A stretch of DNA of 26,043 nucleotides from CAYQCH01 sp964415935 (GCA_964415935.1 CAYQCH010000015.1:1-26043); one strand, 5' to 3'; numbered from the stretch's first letter, positions 16,314-24,553 are shown. The notes: generated by a model not told the origin, from the sequence alone. Numbers and translations are program-made.

Positions 16314-16754
16314 CTAGGCCTTCTGTTCAGGGGCCGGAGCTTCGGTTGCCGGAGCCTCAGCTGCTGGCGCTTCGGCGGCGGGAGCTGCCGCGGCTTCTGC
16401 TTCCGCTTTCTTGGCGGCGGCGGCTTCCAGTTTTGCCTTCTTGGCGTCTTCGGCGGCTTTTGCGCGCTCTTCGCGGGCAATCTTGCCCAGGCTGGAGACA
16501 TTGCGCTTTTTCTCGTTGATGATGCCGGCCGTGACCAGGAGGTTATGCACCGTGTCGGTTGGCTTGGCGCCGACGGAGATCCAGTACTTGATGCGCTCGG
16601 CGTTCAGCTCGATTTTTTTGGGCGTCGAGCGGGGGTTGTACTGTCCGACGTTTTCAATGTAGGTACCCCAGGGGTCTTTTTGCTGCTCGACCACCAATAC
16701 GCGGAAGATCGGCTGCTTGCGTTTGCCGACGCGAGATAACTTAAGTTTCAACAT
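16314..16754 (-). CDS. rpsP: 30S ribosomal protein S16 with Ala/Glu/Pro-rich C-terminal tail
   Basis: S16 binds 16S rRNA in the 30S body and helps its assembly. Residues 1 to about 80 are the conserved core: MLKLKLSRVGKRKQPIFRVL, VGQYNPRSTP and the helix with YWISVGAKPTDTV. The protein then continues to 146 residues, well past the usual 80-90. The extension has a Lys/Ala coiled-coil-like part (REERAKAAEDAKKAKLEA) and a low-complexity AEAPA-repeat tail. I start at ATG 16754, where the S16 core begins; the reading frame stays open upstream, but that stretch lies in the promoter and leader. It has its own promoter next to the upstream gene's stop and a terminator after it. No Shine-Dalgarno is visible. 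Confidence 0.95.
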   Translation of the reverse strand: MLKLKLSRVGKRKQPIFRVLVVEQQKDPWGTYIENVGQYNPRSTPKKIELNAERIKYWISVGAKPTDTVHNLLVTAGIINEKKRNVSSLGKIAREERAKAAEDAKKAKLEAAAAKKAEAEAAAAPAAEAPAAEAPATEAPAPEQKA

Positions 16755-16772
16755 GTTCGTGAGATATCTGTT

Positions 16773-16806
16773 AAAAAAGAAACACCATCGGTGACGGGCG
16801 ATGATG
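16773..16806 (-). terminator. Terminator-like hairpin in the rpsP leader
   Basis: On the minus strand CATCATCG pairs with CGATGGTG (8 bp, one G-U pair) around an eight-base loop and is followed by TTTCTTTTTT. It lies between the rpsP promoter and its start codon. It may end read-through from the smc/CHASE4 operon, or attenuate rpsP. Confidence 0.6.
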
Positions 16807-16827
16807 CTTCGTATTGAGCATGGACAC

Positions 16828-16856
16828 AGCTTAGGCAATTGTGGCCTTATTGTCAA
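16828..16856 (-). promoter_or_regulatory. rpsP promoter
   Basis: A consensus -35 TTGACA (16851-16856) and a -10 TAAGCT (16828-16833) lie 17 bases apart on the minus strand. The -35 overlaps the stop codon of the upstream CHASE4-HAMP gene. The leader would be about 65 bases and includes the terminator-like hairpin. Confidence 0.6.
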
Positions 16857-18088
16857 GCCTGCGGCTTTGGCTTCGATTTTGGCCTGGGCCTTGGTTTTCG
16901 CGTCATGACAACAGATGGCTGATTTTTGGCGCCAATGATATCGAGCATGGCGATTTCCTGTTCCTGAATGCGCACTTTAGCCTGGTTGAGCTTGGTCAGC
17001 AGGTCGGAAAAGCTGTTTTGCAGGTCGCCCAGTTCATCTGTCCGAGTGACGGCCACGGGATGATGCACATCGCCTCGCGTATAAGCCTGCACGGATGCAT
17101 TGAGTTTGCGGATGAAGCTGGTCAGCCGCGTGGCGAATATGAACACGATAAACAGGCTGATGGCGGCAGATGCCGAGACGCCCCAGAAAATCGTCCGCTG
17201 CAGGTTTTCACGGACAAGGCTTTCCACCGGCATCTCATGCCTGACGGACAACACCAGCACGGCGTCGCCATTGATGTCATAGAGCGGCGCGAAGATGGCA
17301 TGCAGGTCTTGTTCATGATGCGCGGCGCTTTTCAGCCGGCTCAACACAGATGCGACGTACTGCCGATTAAGGTCGTCTATCGGCAGGCCGATGCGTTGTA
17401 ACTGGCTGGCGTAGCTGGATCCCACCAGCGTGCGGGCGTCATAAAATTCGGTATGCCGGCCGGTTAGCCCGCTGATACGCTCGGCCACGTCGGATTCAAT
17501 GAATCGTCCGTAAAACAGAACGCCACTTGCATCGACAACCGGGTCAAAGGGAGGCGAAAAGTCCGTTGTTGTGACCGGGCTCGTGGCCGCCAGCATCACG
17601 CCGTTGGATGTTTTGACAAGGCCATGCGTCTCGGTTTCGCCCTGCAGGGCCTTCTTGAAGAGAGGGAAGTCCTGCACGTCGCGTTGGAATTCTTTGGGTG
17701 TGTTGTACTGGTAATAGATGTTGCCGTCTCGGTCGGCCAGCCAGATGACGTCAATATCAAATTGGTTTGGAATCCAGTTGGTAATATTAACCCGCAGCCA
17801 TTCCGGATCGCGGCCCGTTTCGGGGGAATACATGTCATCCCAATGGGCGTAGTCCTCCACGTTTGCCAGAATTTGATGCTGTTCGCGCTCCAGAGCCGTC
17901 AGCGTTTGCGCCAGAGATTGCTGAACGTTGGATTCTTCAATGGCGACGATGCCGGTAAAAATTTCTTCCGTCGTGATGCGGTAGAGGAAAATCGTGGGAA
18001 GCAGCAAGGCAATGATGACCGCGGATAAAAACCGGGCACGGATGCCAAAGCGAAGCTGGAAGGGTTTTTGTTTGTGTTCGTGTGGCAT
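16853..18088 (-). CDS. CHASE4-HAMP membrane sensor without output domain
   Basis: The 411-residue protein has membrane segment 1 (about 20-36), an extracytoplasmic sensor domain (about 38-299) and membrane segment 2 (about 300-320). A HAMP linker follows (about 320-372, with DELGDLQNSFSDLLTKLNQ). The sensor carries EDYAHWDD at 78-85, the signature of CHASE4 domains, which sense unknown small molecules. HAMP normally passes the signal to a histidine kinase, GGDEF or methyl-accepting domain; here only about 40 residues remain, ending in a Lys/Arg/Pro-rich tail, and no frameshifted output domain is visible before rpsP. It starts 8 bases after the smc stop and so is probably co-transcribed with smc. 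Confidence 0.85.
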   Translation of the reverse strand: MPHEHKQKPFQLRFGIRARFLSAVIIALLLPTIFLYRITTEEIFTGIVAIEESNVQQSLAQTLTALEREQHQILANVEDYAHWDDMYSPETGRDPEWLRVNITNWIPNQFDIDVIWLADRDGNIYYQYNTPKEFQRDVQDFPLFKKALQGETETHGLVKTSNGVMLAATSPVTTTDFSPPFDPVVDASGVLFYGRFIESDVAERISGLTGRHTEFYDARTLVGSSYASQLQRIGLPIDDLNRQYVASVLSRLKSAAHHEQDLHAIFAPLYDINGDAVLVLSVRHEMPVESLVRENLQRTIFWGVSASAAISLFIVFIFATRLTSFIRKLNASVQAYTRGDVHHPVAVTRTDELGDLQNSFSDLLTKLNQAKVRIQEQEIAMLDIIGAKNQPSVVMTRKPRPRPKSKPKPQA

Positions 18089-18096
18089 AGGCCTGT

Positions 18097-20859
18097 TTAA
18101 AGGCGGGTGCCCATCTCCTGGGCTTCTTCCAGTTTGACGGACAACAGTTTGGAAACGCCGTCGCCGCCCATGGTGATGCCGTAAATCATGTCGGCAATGC
18201 TCATGACGGTGCGGTTATGCGTAATGATGATGAACTGTGTGCGGCCGCGCAGGTCTTCCAAAATGCGGGCCATGCGCTGTGAGTTGGCTTCATCCAAAGC
18301 CGCGTCAACTTCATCCATGAGCACAAACGGGGTGGGGGTGTTGTGAATGATGGCCGCGACCAGCGCCAGCGATGTCAGCGACCGTTCTCCGCCGGACAGC
18401 ATGCTGATGGCAGACAGTTTCTTTCCGGGCGGGCAGGCGTAGATGTCGATGCCGCGGTAATCGGTGCGGCGGTACTTCTGCGCGCGGGATGCGGCCTTGG
18501 CCTGCGTTTCATCGGTTGCTTCCATTATAGCGGATGCTGCGGTTTTGTCCTGGCCCCCGTCCGCTGTTGCCGCCGCATCCGGCTGCGCCTGCGCTGGCGC
18601 ATCTTCCTCAGTGGGTTCCATGACCTTGATGAGCTTGGCGCGGCCGCCGCCGAACAGGATCTGGAAATACCGTTCAAATTCCTTGTTGATGCGGTTAAAA
18701 GACTTGTCGAACTGCTCGGCAATGGTCTTGTCCAGTTCCTGAATGACACGTTCCAATTTTTCCATGGTCGCTTCCAGGTCCTTTACCTGCTCGGCGAGGT
18801 GGTCATGGCGCTCTTTGACGGTTTTGTACTCCTGCACGGTTTCCGGGTCGATGCCGCCAATCAGCTCCAGCTGGTATTTCAATTTTTCAATCTGCGAAAA
18901 CACATGCTCCAGAGGCATGGAAACCAGTTCTTCGCCGGCCTGGTCGGGGCGCTTGTGTACCACGGTTACTTCCCCCAGTTCGCGGCGGATTTCCTGTTCG
19001 AGGTCTTCCAGCTTGGTTTCCGTGCGGGCCAGCTCCACCTGAATGGCATGCTGTTGCTGCTGCAACCGGCTTTGCGACTGCTGCTGTTCCTGAAACGACC
19101 GCTCCAGGGCAAACACCTTACTCTGCTTGGCCTCTTCTTCTTCGTTAAAGCGCGCTACTTTGGTTTCCAGGTCGGCAATGGTTTTGTCAAAACGGGCAAT
19201 GTCCGCCTGCATGGTTTCCTGTTGTTCCTGGACAGCGGCCTGGTCGACCGTTCCGGTTTCAGCGGCCCGCTGCGCGGACAAGTCGCCGGCAATGCGCTTG
19301 AGTTCCTGTTGCAAATTCTGCGCATCCCGTTCTTTGAGCCGTTTTTTTTCTTCCAGCACGCGAGTCTGCACTTCCAGGCGGCTGATTTCCGGTGCCAGCT
19401 GCTGCTCCTCGGCGGCCAGCGTCTGTAATACTTCCTGTAACTGCCAGATTTCCTGGGATTCGGAGACATTGATGCTTTCCTGCTTGGCCGCCTGGTCCAT
19501 CTGGTCGCGGATGACATCCTGCAATTTCACCAGTTCTTCCTTGATGCCATCGGACTGCGCCACCAGCTGGCCGATGCTTTCCAGGGTGGCCTTGCTCAGC
19601 GCGGCCTGGAATTTCGCAAAAACCGCCGCCAGCTCTTTGAGGCGGCGGGAGAGGGAAGCAAGCGGGCCTTTAATGGCTTCGTGTTTAAGCTGTTCTTTGA
19701 GTTCATCCAATGCCTTTGTTTTTTCCATCAGGCGCGTTTTCACGCCCGCGAGGCGTTCATGCTTCTGGCTGCGCTGCGTCTGCAAGGCCGCATGCTCATG
19801 GGAAAGCGCGTCCATCTCTTTTTGCGTTTCCATGAGGCGGTTGTTGATTTCTTCTTCCTGGCGGTACAGCCAGGCCAGGTTCAGCTTGCCTTGTTTTTGC
19901 AAATCGACTTCCAGCCGGCCTTTCAGCACGGCCTGTTCGCGCAAGAGGCGGTTTTTTTCCTGTTGCGCCGCCTGCAGCTGGCGTTGCAAATCGTTAAAAA
20001 GGGCGCTGCGGCTTTCGGCGCGTTCAATGGCCTGGATTTCGGCGCGCAAACCGTCCAGGGCGTCCTGGATTTCCTTCATCTGCCCGCTGAGGCCGGCCGC
20101 CGCGGTTTGCTGGTCCTGGCGCGTCTTTTGCAGGCCGGACCATAGGCGGTGGTAATACTCCTGCTGGTATTCGCGCAAAGAGGCCTGAACCTGTTCGCGC
20201 TGCTCCAGGCGTTTGACCTGGCGGGTCAGCGAGCGCAGCTGCGGCGCCAGTTCCTGCAGCAGCAGGTGCGCCTGGTTGATGTGGTCTTCGCTGCGCTCCA
20301 GCTTGTTGAGCGCCTGGTGCCGTTTCATCTGATGCTCCTTGATGCCCACGGCTTCGTCAAAAAATGCTTTGCGCTCCAGCGGCGTGGCTAGCAGCACGGA
20401 GTCGATCATGCCTTGGCCGATGATAGAAAAACTGCGCTGGCCGACATGCGCTTTGGCCAGGAGCAGGGCAATGTCAAACAATCGAACCGGATTTTTGTTT
20501 AACAAGTACTCGCTTTCGCCGTCGCGATAGACGCGGCGCGTGATGACGACTTCGTCAAAGTCCAGCGGCACGGCATGGTCGGCATTGTTCAGATACAACG
20601 AAACTTCCGCAAACCCGAGGCGGCTTTTTTTCTCTGAACCGGAAAAAATAACGTCTTCCGATTTTTTTCCGCGGATGTTTTTCAGGCTTTGCTCGCCCAG
20701 CACCCAGCGGATGGCGTCGGCAATGTTGGATTTGCCAGAGCCGTTCGGCCCGACGATGACCGTGATGCTGCGCTTGCTGTCCCTTGGTTTGGGAAAGAGC
20801 AGCACGGTGCGTTGCGCAAATGACTTAAACCCCTGGATTTCGATTTTTTCGAGAAACAT
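18097..20859 (-). CDS. smc: Short SMC chromosome-segregation ATPase lacking a recognisable hinge
   Basis: SMC proteins fold and separate chromosomes. The N-terminal head is clear: FKSFA near the start and Walker A GPNGSGKS at 37-44. The C-terminal head has the signature LSGGERSLTSLALV from 821, Walker B VLMDEVDAALDEAN (D849, E850) and the ITHN switch. At 920 residues the protein is about 250 shorter than usual. The whole middle (about 170-725) reads as coiled coil, with no globular Gly-rich hinge and no CxxC zinc hook; a helical stretch near 397-460 (IKGPLASLSRRL and on) sits where a hinge might be. A 46-residue Ala/Gln/Asp-rich insert (749-794) splits the C-terminal head. It is divergent from pilB and leads the CHASE4 gene. 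No scpA or scpB is in the window. Confidence 0.93.
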   Translation of the reverse strand: MFLEKIEIQGFKSFAQRTVLLFPKPRDSKRSITVIVGPNGSGKSNIADAIRWVLGEQSLKNIRGKKSEDVIFSGSEKKSRLGFAEVSLYLNNADHAVPLDFDEVVITRRVYRDGESEYLLNKNPVRLFDIALLLAKAHVGQRSFSIIGQGMIDSVLLATPLERKAFFDEAVGIKEHQMKRHQALNKLERSEDHINQAHLLLQELAPQLRSLTRQVKRLEQREQVQASLREYQQEYYHRLWSGLQKTRQDQQTAAAGLSGQMKEIQDALDGLRAEIQAIERAESRSALFNDLQRQLQAAQQEKNRLLREQAVLKGRLEVDLQKQGKLNLAWLYRQEEEINNRLMETQKEMDALSHEHAALQTQRSQKHERLAGVKTRLMEKTKALDELKEQLKHEAIKGPLASLSRRLKELAAVFAKFQAALSKATLESIGQLVAQSDGIKEELVKLQDVIRDQMDQAAKQESINVSESQEIWQLQEVLQTLAAEEQQLAPEISRLEVQTRVLEEKKRLKERDAQNLQQELKRIAGDLSAQRAAETGTVDQAAVQEQQETMQADIARFDKTIADLETKVARFNEEEEAKQSKVFALERSFQEQQQSQSRLQQQQHAIQVELARTETKLEDLEQEIRRELGEVTVVHKRPDQAGEELVSMPLEHVFSQIEKLKYQLELIGGIDPETVQEYKTVKERHDHLAEQVKDLEATMEKLERVIQELDKTIAEQFDKSFNRINKEFERYFQILFGGGRAKLIKVMEPTEEDAPAQAQPDAAATADGGQDKTAASAIMEATDETQAKAASRAQKYRRTDYRGIDIYACPPGKKLSAISMLSGGERSLTSLALVAAIIHNTPTPFVLMDEVDAALDEANSQRMARILEDLRGRTQFIIITHNRTVMSIADMIYGITMGGDGVSKLLSVKLEEAQEMGTRL

Positions 20860-20882
20860 GTTGACGGCGTTATGCGGTTTTC

Positions 20883-20891
20883 ATCATAACA
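20883..20891 (-). promoter_or_regulatory. Extended -10 promoter of smc
   Basis: On the minus strand TGTTATGAT is a TGn extended -10, 23 bases upstream of the smc ATG at 20859. The leader would be about 17 bases, with no Shine-Dalgarno. No good -35 is seen. Confidence 0.5.
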
Positions 20892-20907
20892 CAATCCCTT
20901 TGGATTA

Positions 20908-20916
20908 TGGTATAGT
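20908..20916 (+). promoter_or_regulatory. Extended -10 promoter of the pilus operon
   Basis: TGGTATAGT is a TGn extended -10 upstream of pilB. Transcription from about 20923 would give a leader with a GC-rich hairpin (GCGCG/CGCGC around 20928-20945) before the start codon. Confidence 0.55.
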
Positions 20917-20975
20917 ATGGGCATTATCGCGCGCATGGATGACGCGCTTTTGGCGCGGTGGAAAAACAAAAAGGT

Positions 20976-22685
20976 ATGGCTTTGAAGTCGATTGAACAAA
21001 CTGAACTGCGGCGCCTCATTGAGACGTACCAGCTGGCTGCGCCAGAACGGCTGGACGAGGCCTCAAAATTGGCGGAACAGCAAAGGATTTCCTTCCAGGA
21101 TGCGCTGATTAAGTCCAACGTCATCAGCGAAGTCAACCTGGCCCAGCTGCTGGCCGACTATTGGAAGTTGCCCTACATCAACCTGGCCGGGCAGACCATC
21201 GATGACGCCATGCTCAAATCCATACCGGAGGTGGTGTCGCGCAGCCAGGGCGTGGTGGCTTTTTTGGAAGACAAGCACGGCGTGCACATTGCCATGGCCG
21301 ACCCGTCCAATCTGGACATGGTGCGCGCGCTGCATAAGCGGTTTGAAAAACCGGTCAAGATTCATGTGGCCGCGCGCAAGCATATCCTCGACGCGTTGCG
21401 CGCGCATCACGAAGACGTGAAGGGCGAGCTGGACAAAATCATCGCCGAGCATGTGTCGGCCATCAAAGGGGTTTCGGGGGAGGATCTCGAAGCCTCGGAA
21501 ATGCCGGTCATCCGCATGACCGATGCCATTCTCGAGTACGGCGCGCGCAACAACGCGTCGGATATTCACATTGAGCCGCTGTTGAAAGTGGTCAAAGTCC
21601 GTTTCCGCATTGACGGCTTGCTGCAGGACGTTCTGGAATTGCCCAAAAACATCCATAATGCCGTGGTGACGCGCATCAAGATTTTGTCCAAGTTGCGCAT
21701 TGACGAACATTTTTCTTCCCAGGACGGACGTTTCACCTATGAAGGCAACAACCAGCGCGTCGACGTCCGTGTTTCCATCCTTCCCATCCGTGAAGGTGAA
21801 AAGGTTGTACTTCGTTTGCTTTCCGACCAGTCGCATCGCCTCACGCTGGAAGACCTCGGGCTGGCTTCCAGCGACCTGGAAAAGCTGCGCGTGGCGCTGA
21901 ACCGTCCGCATGGCATGATTTTGTCCGCCGGTCCCACAGGTTCGGGCAAAACGACAACGCTGTATTCCATCATCCAGCTGGTCAACGACCGCACGGTCAA
22001 CATTTCCACCATTGAAGACCCGGTCGAATACGACATCGAAGGCATCAACCAGATCCAGGTCAACCCAAAAACCAATCTGACGTTTGCCAAGGGTTTGCGT
22101 TCCATTTTGCGCCAGGACCCCGACATCATCATGGTCGGTGAAATCCGCGACGAAGAAACTGCCGATATTGCCATCAACGCCGCCATGACCGGCCATCTGG
22201 TGTTGTCTACTATCCACTCCAATGACGCGGCCACGGTTTTGCCTCGTCTGATTGAAATGAAGGTCCAGCCGTTTTTGGTGGCATCATCCGTCAATATCAT
22301 CATCGCGCAGCGCCTGGTGCGCCGCATCTGCCGCCGCTGCATTTACAGCATCGAGCTTGGCAAGCGGGAAATCGACTCCATTTCCAAACTCATTCCCGTG
22401 CGTGACATCATGAAAAAGCCCAATCTCAACAAGCTGCGCACATATAAAGGCCATGGCTGCAATGTCTGCCATCAAAGCGGATATGCCGGCCGTATCGGTA
22501 TTTTCGAACTGATGATCATGGACGAGGAGCTGCGGCGCCTGGTTATTGAAGAAAAGAGCGCCGACGTCATTGAACGCGCGGCCAAGCAGCGCGGCATGAC
22601 CACCATGCTTGAAGACGGTCTCGACAAAGTGGTGCAGGGCATTACGACCGTCGAGGAAGTGCTGCGCGTCATGGCCGACGCCTAG
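20976..22685 (+). CDS. pilB: Type IV pilus assembly ATPase PilB (GspE family)
   Basis: PilB is the cytoplasmic hexameric motor that extrudes pilins. From ATG 20976 it has 569 residues; an in-frame GTG at 20958 would add six. An N-terminal MshEN-type domain (about 1-150, LAQLLADYWKLPYINL) precedes the GspE core. Walker A GPTGSGKTTTLYS (Lys325) is followed by the Asp box (STIEDPVEYDIEG), Walker B (QDPDIIMVGEIRDEETA) and the His box (TGHLVLSTIHSND). The zinc site of assembly ATPases is present as ICRRC and CNVCHQSGY. All catalytic parts are intact. AAGG sits too close to the ATG to be a good Shine-Dalgarno, so the start is uncertain between the two. It is the first gene of the pilus cluster. Confidence 0.95.
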   Translation: MALKSIEQTELRRLIETYQLAAPERLDEASKLAEQQRISFQDALIKSNVISEVNLAQLLADYWKLPYINLAGQTIDDAMLKSIPEVVSRSQGVVAFLEDKHGVHIAMADPSNLDMVRALHKRFEKPVKIHVAARKHILDALRAHHEDVKGELDKIIAEHVSAIKGVSGEDLEASEMPVIRMTDAILEYGARNNASDIHIEPLLKVVKVRFRIDGLLQDVLELPKNIHNAVVTRIKILSKLRIDEHFSSQDGRFTYEGNNQRVDVRVSILPIREGEKVVLRLLSDQSHRLTLEDLGLASSDLEKLRVALNRPHGMILSAGPTGSGKTTTLYSIIQLVNDRTVNISTIEDPVEYDIEGINQIQVNPKTNLTFAKGLRSILRQDPDIIMVGEIRDEETADIAINAAMTGHLVLSTIHSNDAATVLPRLIEMKVQPFLVASSVNIIIAQRLVRRICRRCIYSIELGKREIDSISKLIPVRDIMKKPNLNKLRTYKGHGCNVCHQSGYAGRIGIFELMIMDEELRRLVIEEKSADVIERAAKQRGMTTMLEDGLDKVVQGITTVEEVLRVMADA

Positions 22686-22691
22686 GCGCTT

Positions 22692-22700
22692 TGGTATCAT
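22692..22700 (+). promoter_or_regulatory. Possible internal promoter for pilC
   Basis: TGGTATCAT in the 38-base pilB-pilC gap is a TGn extended -10, with pilC starting 23 bases later. The gap also lacks a Shine-Dalgarno and a terminator. Confidence 0.4.
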
Positions 22701-22723
22701 GAAACTGCAAACACAAACACACT

Positions 22724-24096
22724 ATGCGATTTAAATACACCGCGTTTACGGCCAAAGGGTTGCTGGTCAAGGATGTCATCATTGCGCCCAATAAGGCTGT
22801 GGTGGAAAAGCGCCTGCAATCGCGCGGGTTCGTCGTCGAAAAAATTTCCGCTGATCGCTGGGGGGCCTTCATGGAGCTCTTGCGGTCCAGCGTCAGCGGC
22901 GTGTCGCATAAGGACAAGATCGTGCTTACGCGCAACCTTGCCGTCATGGTCAAGTCTGGCCTGACCCTGGACGAGTCGCTTTCCATTTTGTCCGAACAGT
23001 CTCCCAGCCCGCGCCTGGGGCGCATCCTCAATAAAATCAACGAGCGCATCCAGGCCGGCAAGACTCTGGCTGAAAGCATGGCCGAATTTCCGCGTGTTTT
23101 TGACCGCTTGTATGTCAGCATCATTTCCGCCGCCGAGCGCAGCGGCAGCCTGGAGCAGAGTTTGCGCTATTTGGCCGACCAGCAGAACCAGGCCTATGAA
23201 ATCCGCGTGAAAATCCGCAACGCCCTGTTTTATCCGGCCGTGGTCATTACGGCCACGTTTACGGTCATGCTCCTGCTTTCGCTGTTTGTGTTGCCAAAAA
23301 TCACCCAGCTGTTTGCCAGTTTCAAAACGGAATTGCCGGCCACGACGCGCGGCGTTATTGCCATTTCCGCTTTCCTGACCAACAACACCCTGCTTGTTCT
23401 CATCTGTGTCGCGTTTTTCGTGCTGATCCTGCCGTTCTTGCTGCGCTCCAAGTCTGCCCGACCGCTGACGCATCGGCTGCTGCTGCGCCTGCCGGTCAGC
23501 AAGCTGTTTACGCGCTACTTCAACCTGGCTCTGTTTTGCCGCACGCTGGGCACGCTGCTCGTGGCCGGCGTTCCCATCAACAACGCCATCGAAATTTGTT
23601 CCGAAACCATGCGCAACGTGTTGTACGCCAAAGTGTTGCGCGACGTAGCGGCCGTGCAGAAGACCGGTGAATCCCTGGGCGCGCTGCTGCGCCTGCATCC
23701 GCATTTGTTTACGCCTATGGTCTACCGCATGGTCGCGGTGGGCGAGGAAAGCGGCAACCTGGAGGAGGTGCTCATCTTTTTGGCCGATTTTTATGAGCGC
23801 GAAATCGACTATACTGCCAAAAACCTGACAAATATTTTGGAGCCGTTGCTGCTGCTGACCATCGGCATCGNNNNNNNNNNNNNNNNNNNNNNNNNNNNNN
23901 NNNNNNNNNNNNNNNNNNNNNNNNNNNNNNNNNNNNNNNNNNNNNNNNNNNNNNNNNNNNNNNNNNNNNNGCCAAAAACCTGACAAATATTTTGGAGCCG
24001 TTGCTGCTGCTGACCATCGGCATCGCGGTGGCGCTGATTGCGGTGTCCATTATCTCGCCGATTTACCAGATTACCGGCAGTTTCCAATTCCGCTAA
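22724..24096 (+). CDS. pilC: Type IV pilus inner-membrane platform protein PilC (interrupted by assembly gap)
   Basis: PilC anchors the pilus machine in the cytoplasmic membrane and contacts PilB. Two T2SSF domains are visible: one around residues 60-185 (LTRNLAVMVKSGLTLDESL) and one around 265-390 (FCRTLGTLLVAGVPINNAIE). Membrane segments lie near 170-195 and 220-240 and at the C terminus. A run of 100 N interrupts the gene at 23871-23970. The same 55 bases stand on both sides of it (23816-23870 and 23971-24025). As written, the span is not a multiple of three; removing 155 bases restores one frame of 405 residues that ends with the normal PilC tail (AVALIAVSIISPIYQITGS). The gene is therefore whole and the gap is artificial. 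Confidence 0.93.
23816..23870 (+). repeat. First copy of 55-base duplicated contig end
   Basis: This 55-base stretch of pilC is identical to 23971-24025 across the N run. The length fits a de Bruijn k-mer overlap left uncollapsed when two contigs were scaffolded. Confidence 0.9.
23871..23970. other. Scaffold gap (100 N)
   Basis: Exactly 100 N, the usual placeholder for a gap of unknown size. The flanking duplication and the pilC reading frame indicate the true gap is minus 55, meaning nothing is missing. Confidence 0.97.
23971..24025 (+). repeat. Second copy of 55-base duplicated contig end
   Basis: Identical to 23816-23870. It continues directly into the true 3' end of pilC, which stops at 24096. 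Confidence 0.9.
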
Positions 24097-24099
24097 GCT

Positions 24100-24552
24100 A
24101 TGACGGCAGCGCGCGCCTTTACCATGCTGGAGTTGCTCATCGTCCTGGGCATTTTGGCTATTGTGACCATTGTGTCCGTGCCGTTTTTCGGCTCCTCCAT
24201 TTCACGTAATGATTTGCAGAATTCAGCCTGGCGGGTCATCGATGACTTGCGGCGCGCGCAGTCGCAGGCCATGGCAGGCCATACCAACAGCGCCTGGGGC
24301 GTGCACATGCAGTCCGACCGTCATGTGTTTTTTCGCGGCACCACCTACAATGCCGCGGATCCGGAGAACATCGAAACCGTGTTTCCATCAACCGTCACCA
24401 TGTCCGTCATCAGCCTCAACGGCGGCGGATCAGATGTACGGTTCAACAAAATTCGCGGCGATACCAGCGACTACGGCAGCGTAACCTTGCAAGACACCAA
24501 TACGGCGGAAACGATAACCATTACCATCAACCGTGCGGGGCATATCCAATAA
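24100..24552 (+). CDS. Prepilin, GspH/FimT-like minor pilin
   Basis: The 150-residue protein begins with a short class III leader: MTAARA, then FTMLELLIVLGILAIV. Cleavage by the prepilin peptidase would fall after Ala6, leaving Phe at +1 and the invariant Glu at +5; Ala instead of Gly at -1 is tolerated in the family. The hydrophobic helix is followed by SRNDLQNSAWRVIDDLRRAQSQAMA, typical of GspH/FimT pseudopilins, and a beta-rich C-terminal domain (NRAGHIQ end). It starts 3 bases after pilC and ends 1 base before the next pilin, so all are one operon. It is probably a minor pilin that primes or caps the fibre; major pilin is less likely. Confidence 0.88.
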   Translation: MTAARAFTMLELLIVLGILAIVTIVSVPFFGSSISRNDLQNSAWRVIDDLRRAQSQAMAGHTNSAWGVHMQSDRHVFFRGTTYNAADPENIETVFPSTVTMSVISLNGGGSDVRFNKIRGDTSDYGSVTLQDTNTAETITITINRAGHIQ

Positions 24553-24553
24553 T

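Noticed and set aside
18343..20155. Long plus-strand open frames (361 and 342 codons) opposite smc
   Set aside because: They are antisense shadows of a clear SMC gene, have low-complexity Leu/Phe- or Ser-rich translations and no family motifs.
18450..20360. Rad50-type zinc hook in the SMC-like protein
   Set aside because: There is no CxxC anywhere in the coiled-coil region, and the heads match SMC better than Rad50.
22699..22734. Eleven-codon frame overlapping the pilC start (possible leader peptide)
   Set aside because: No Shine-Dalgarno, and its ATG lies inside the proposed -10; chance is the simpler reading.
21063..23986. Long minus-strand open frames opposite pilB and pilC
   Set aside because: They are shadows of well conserved pilus genes, and one runs through the N gap.
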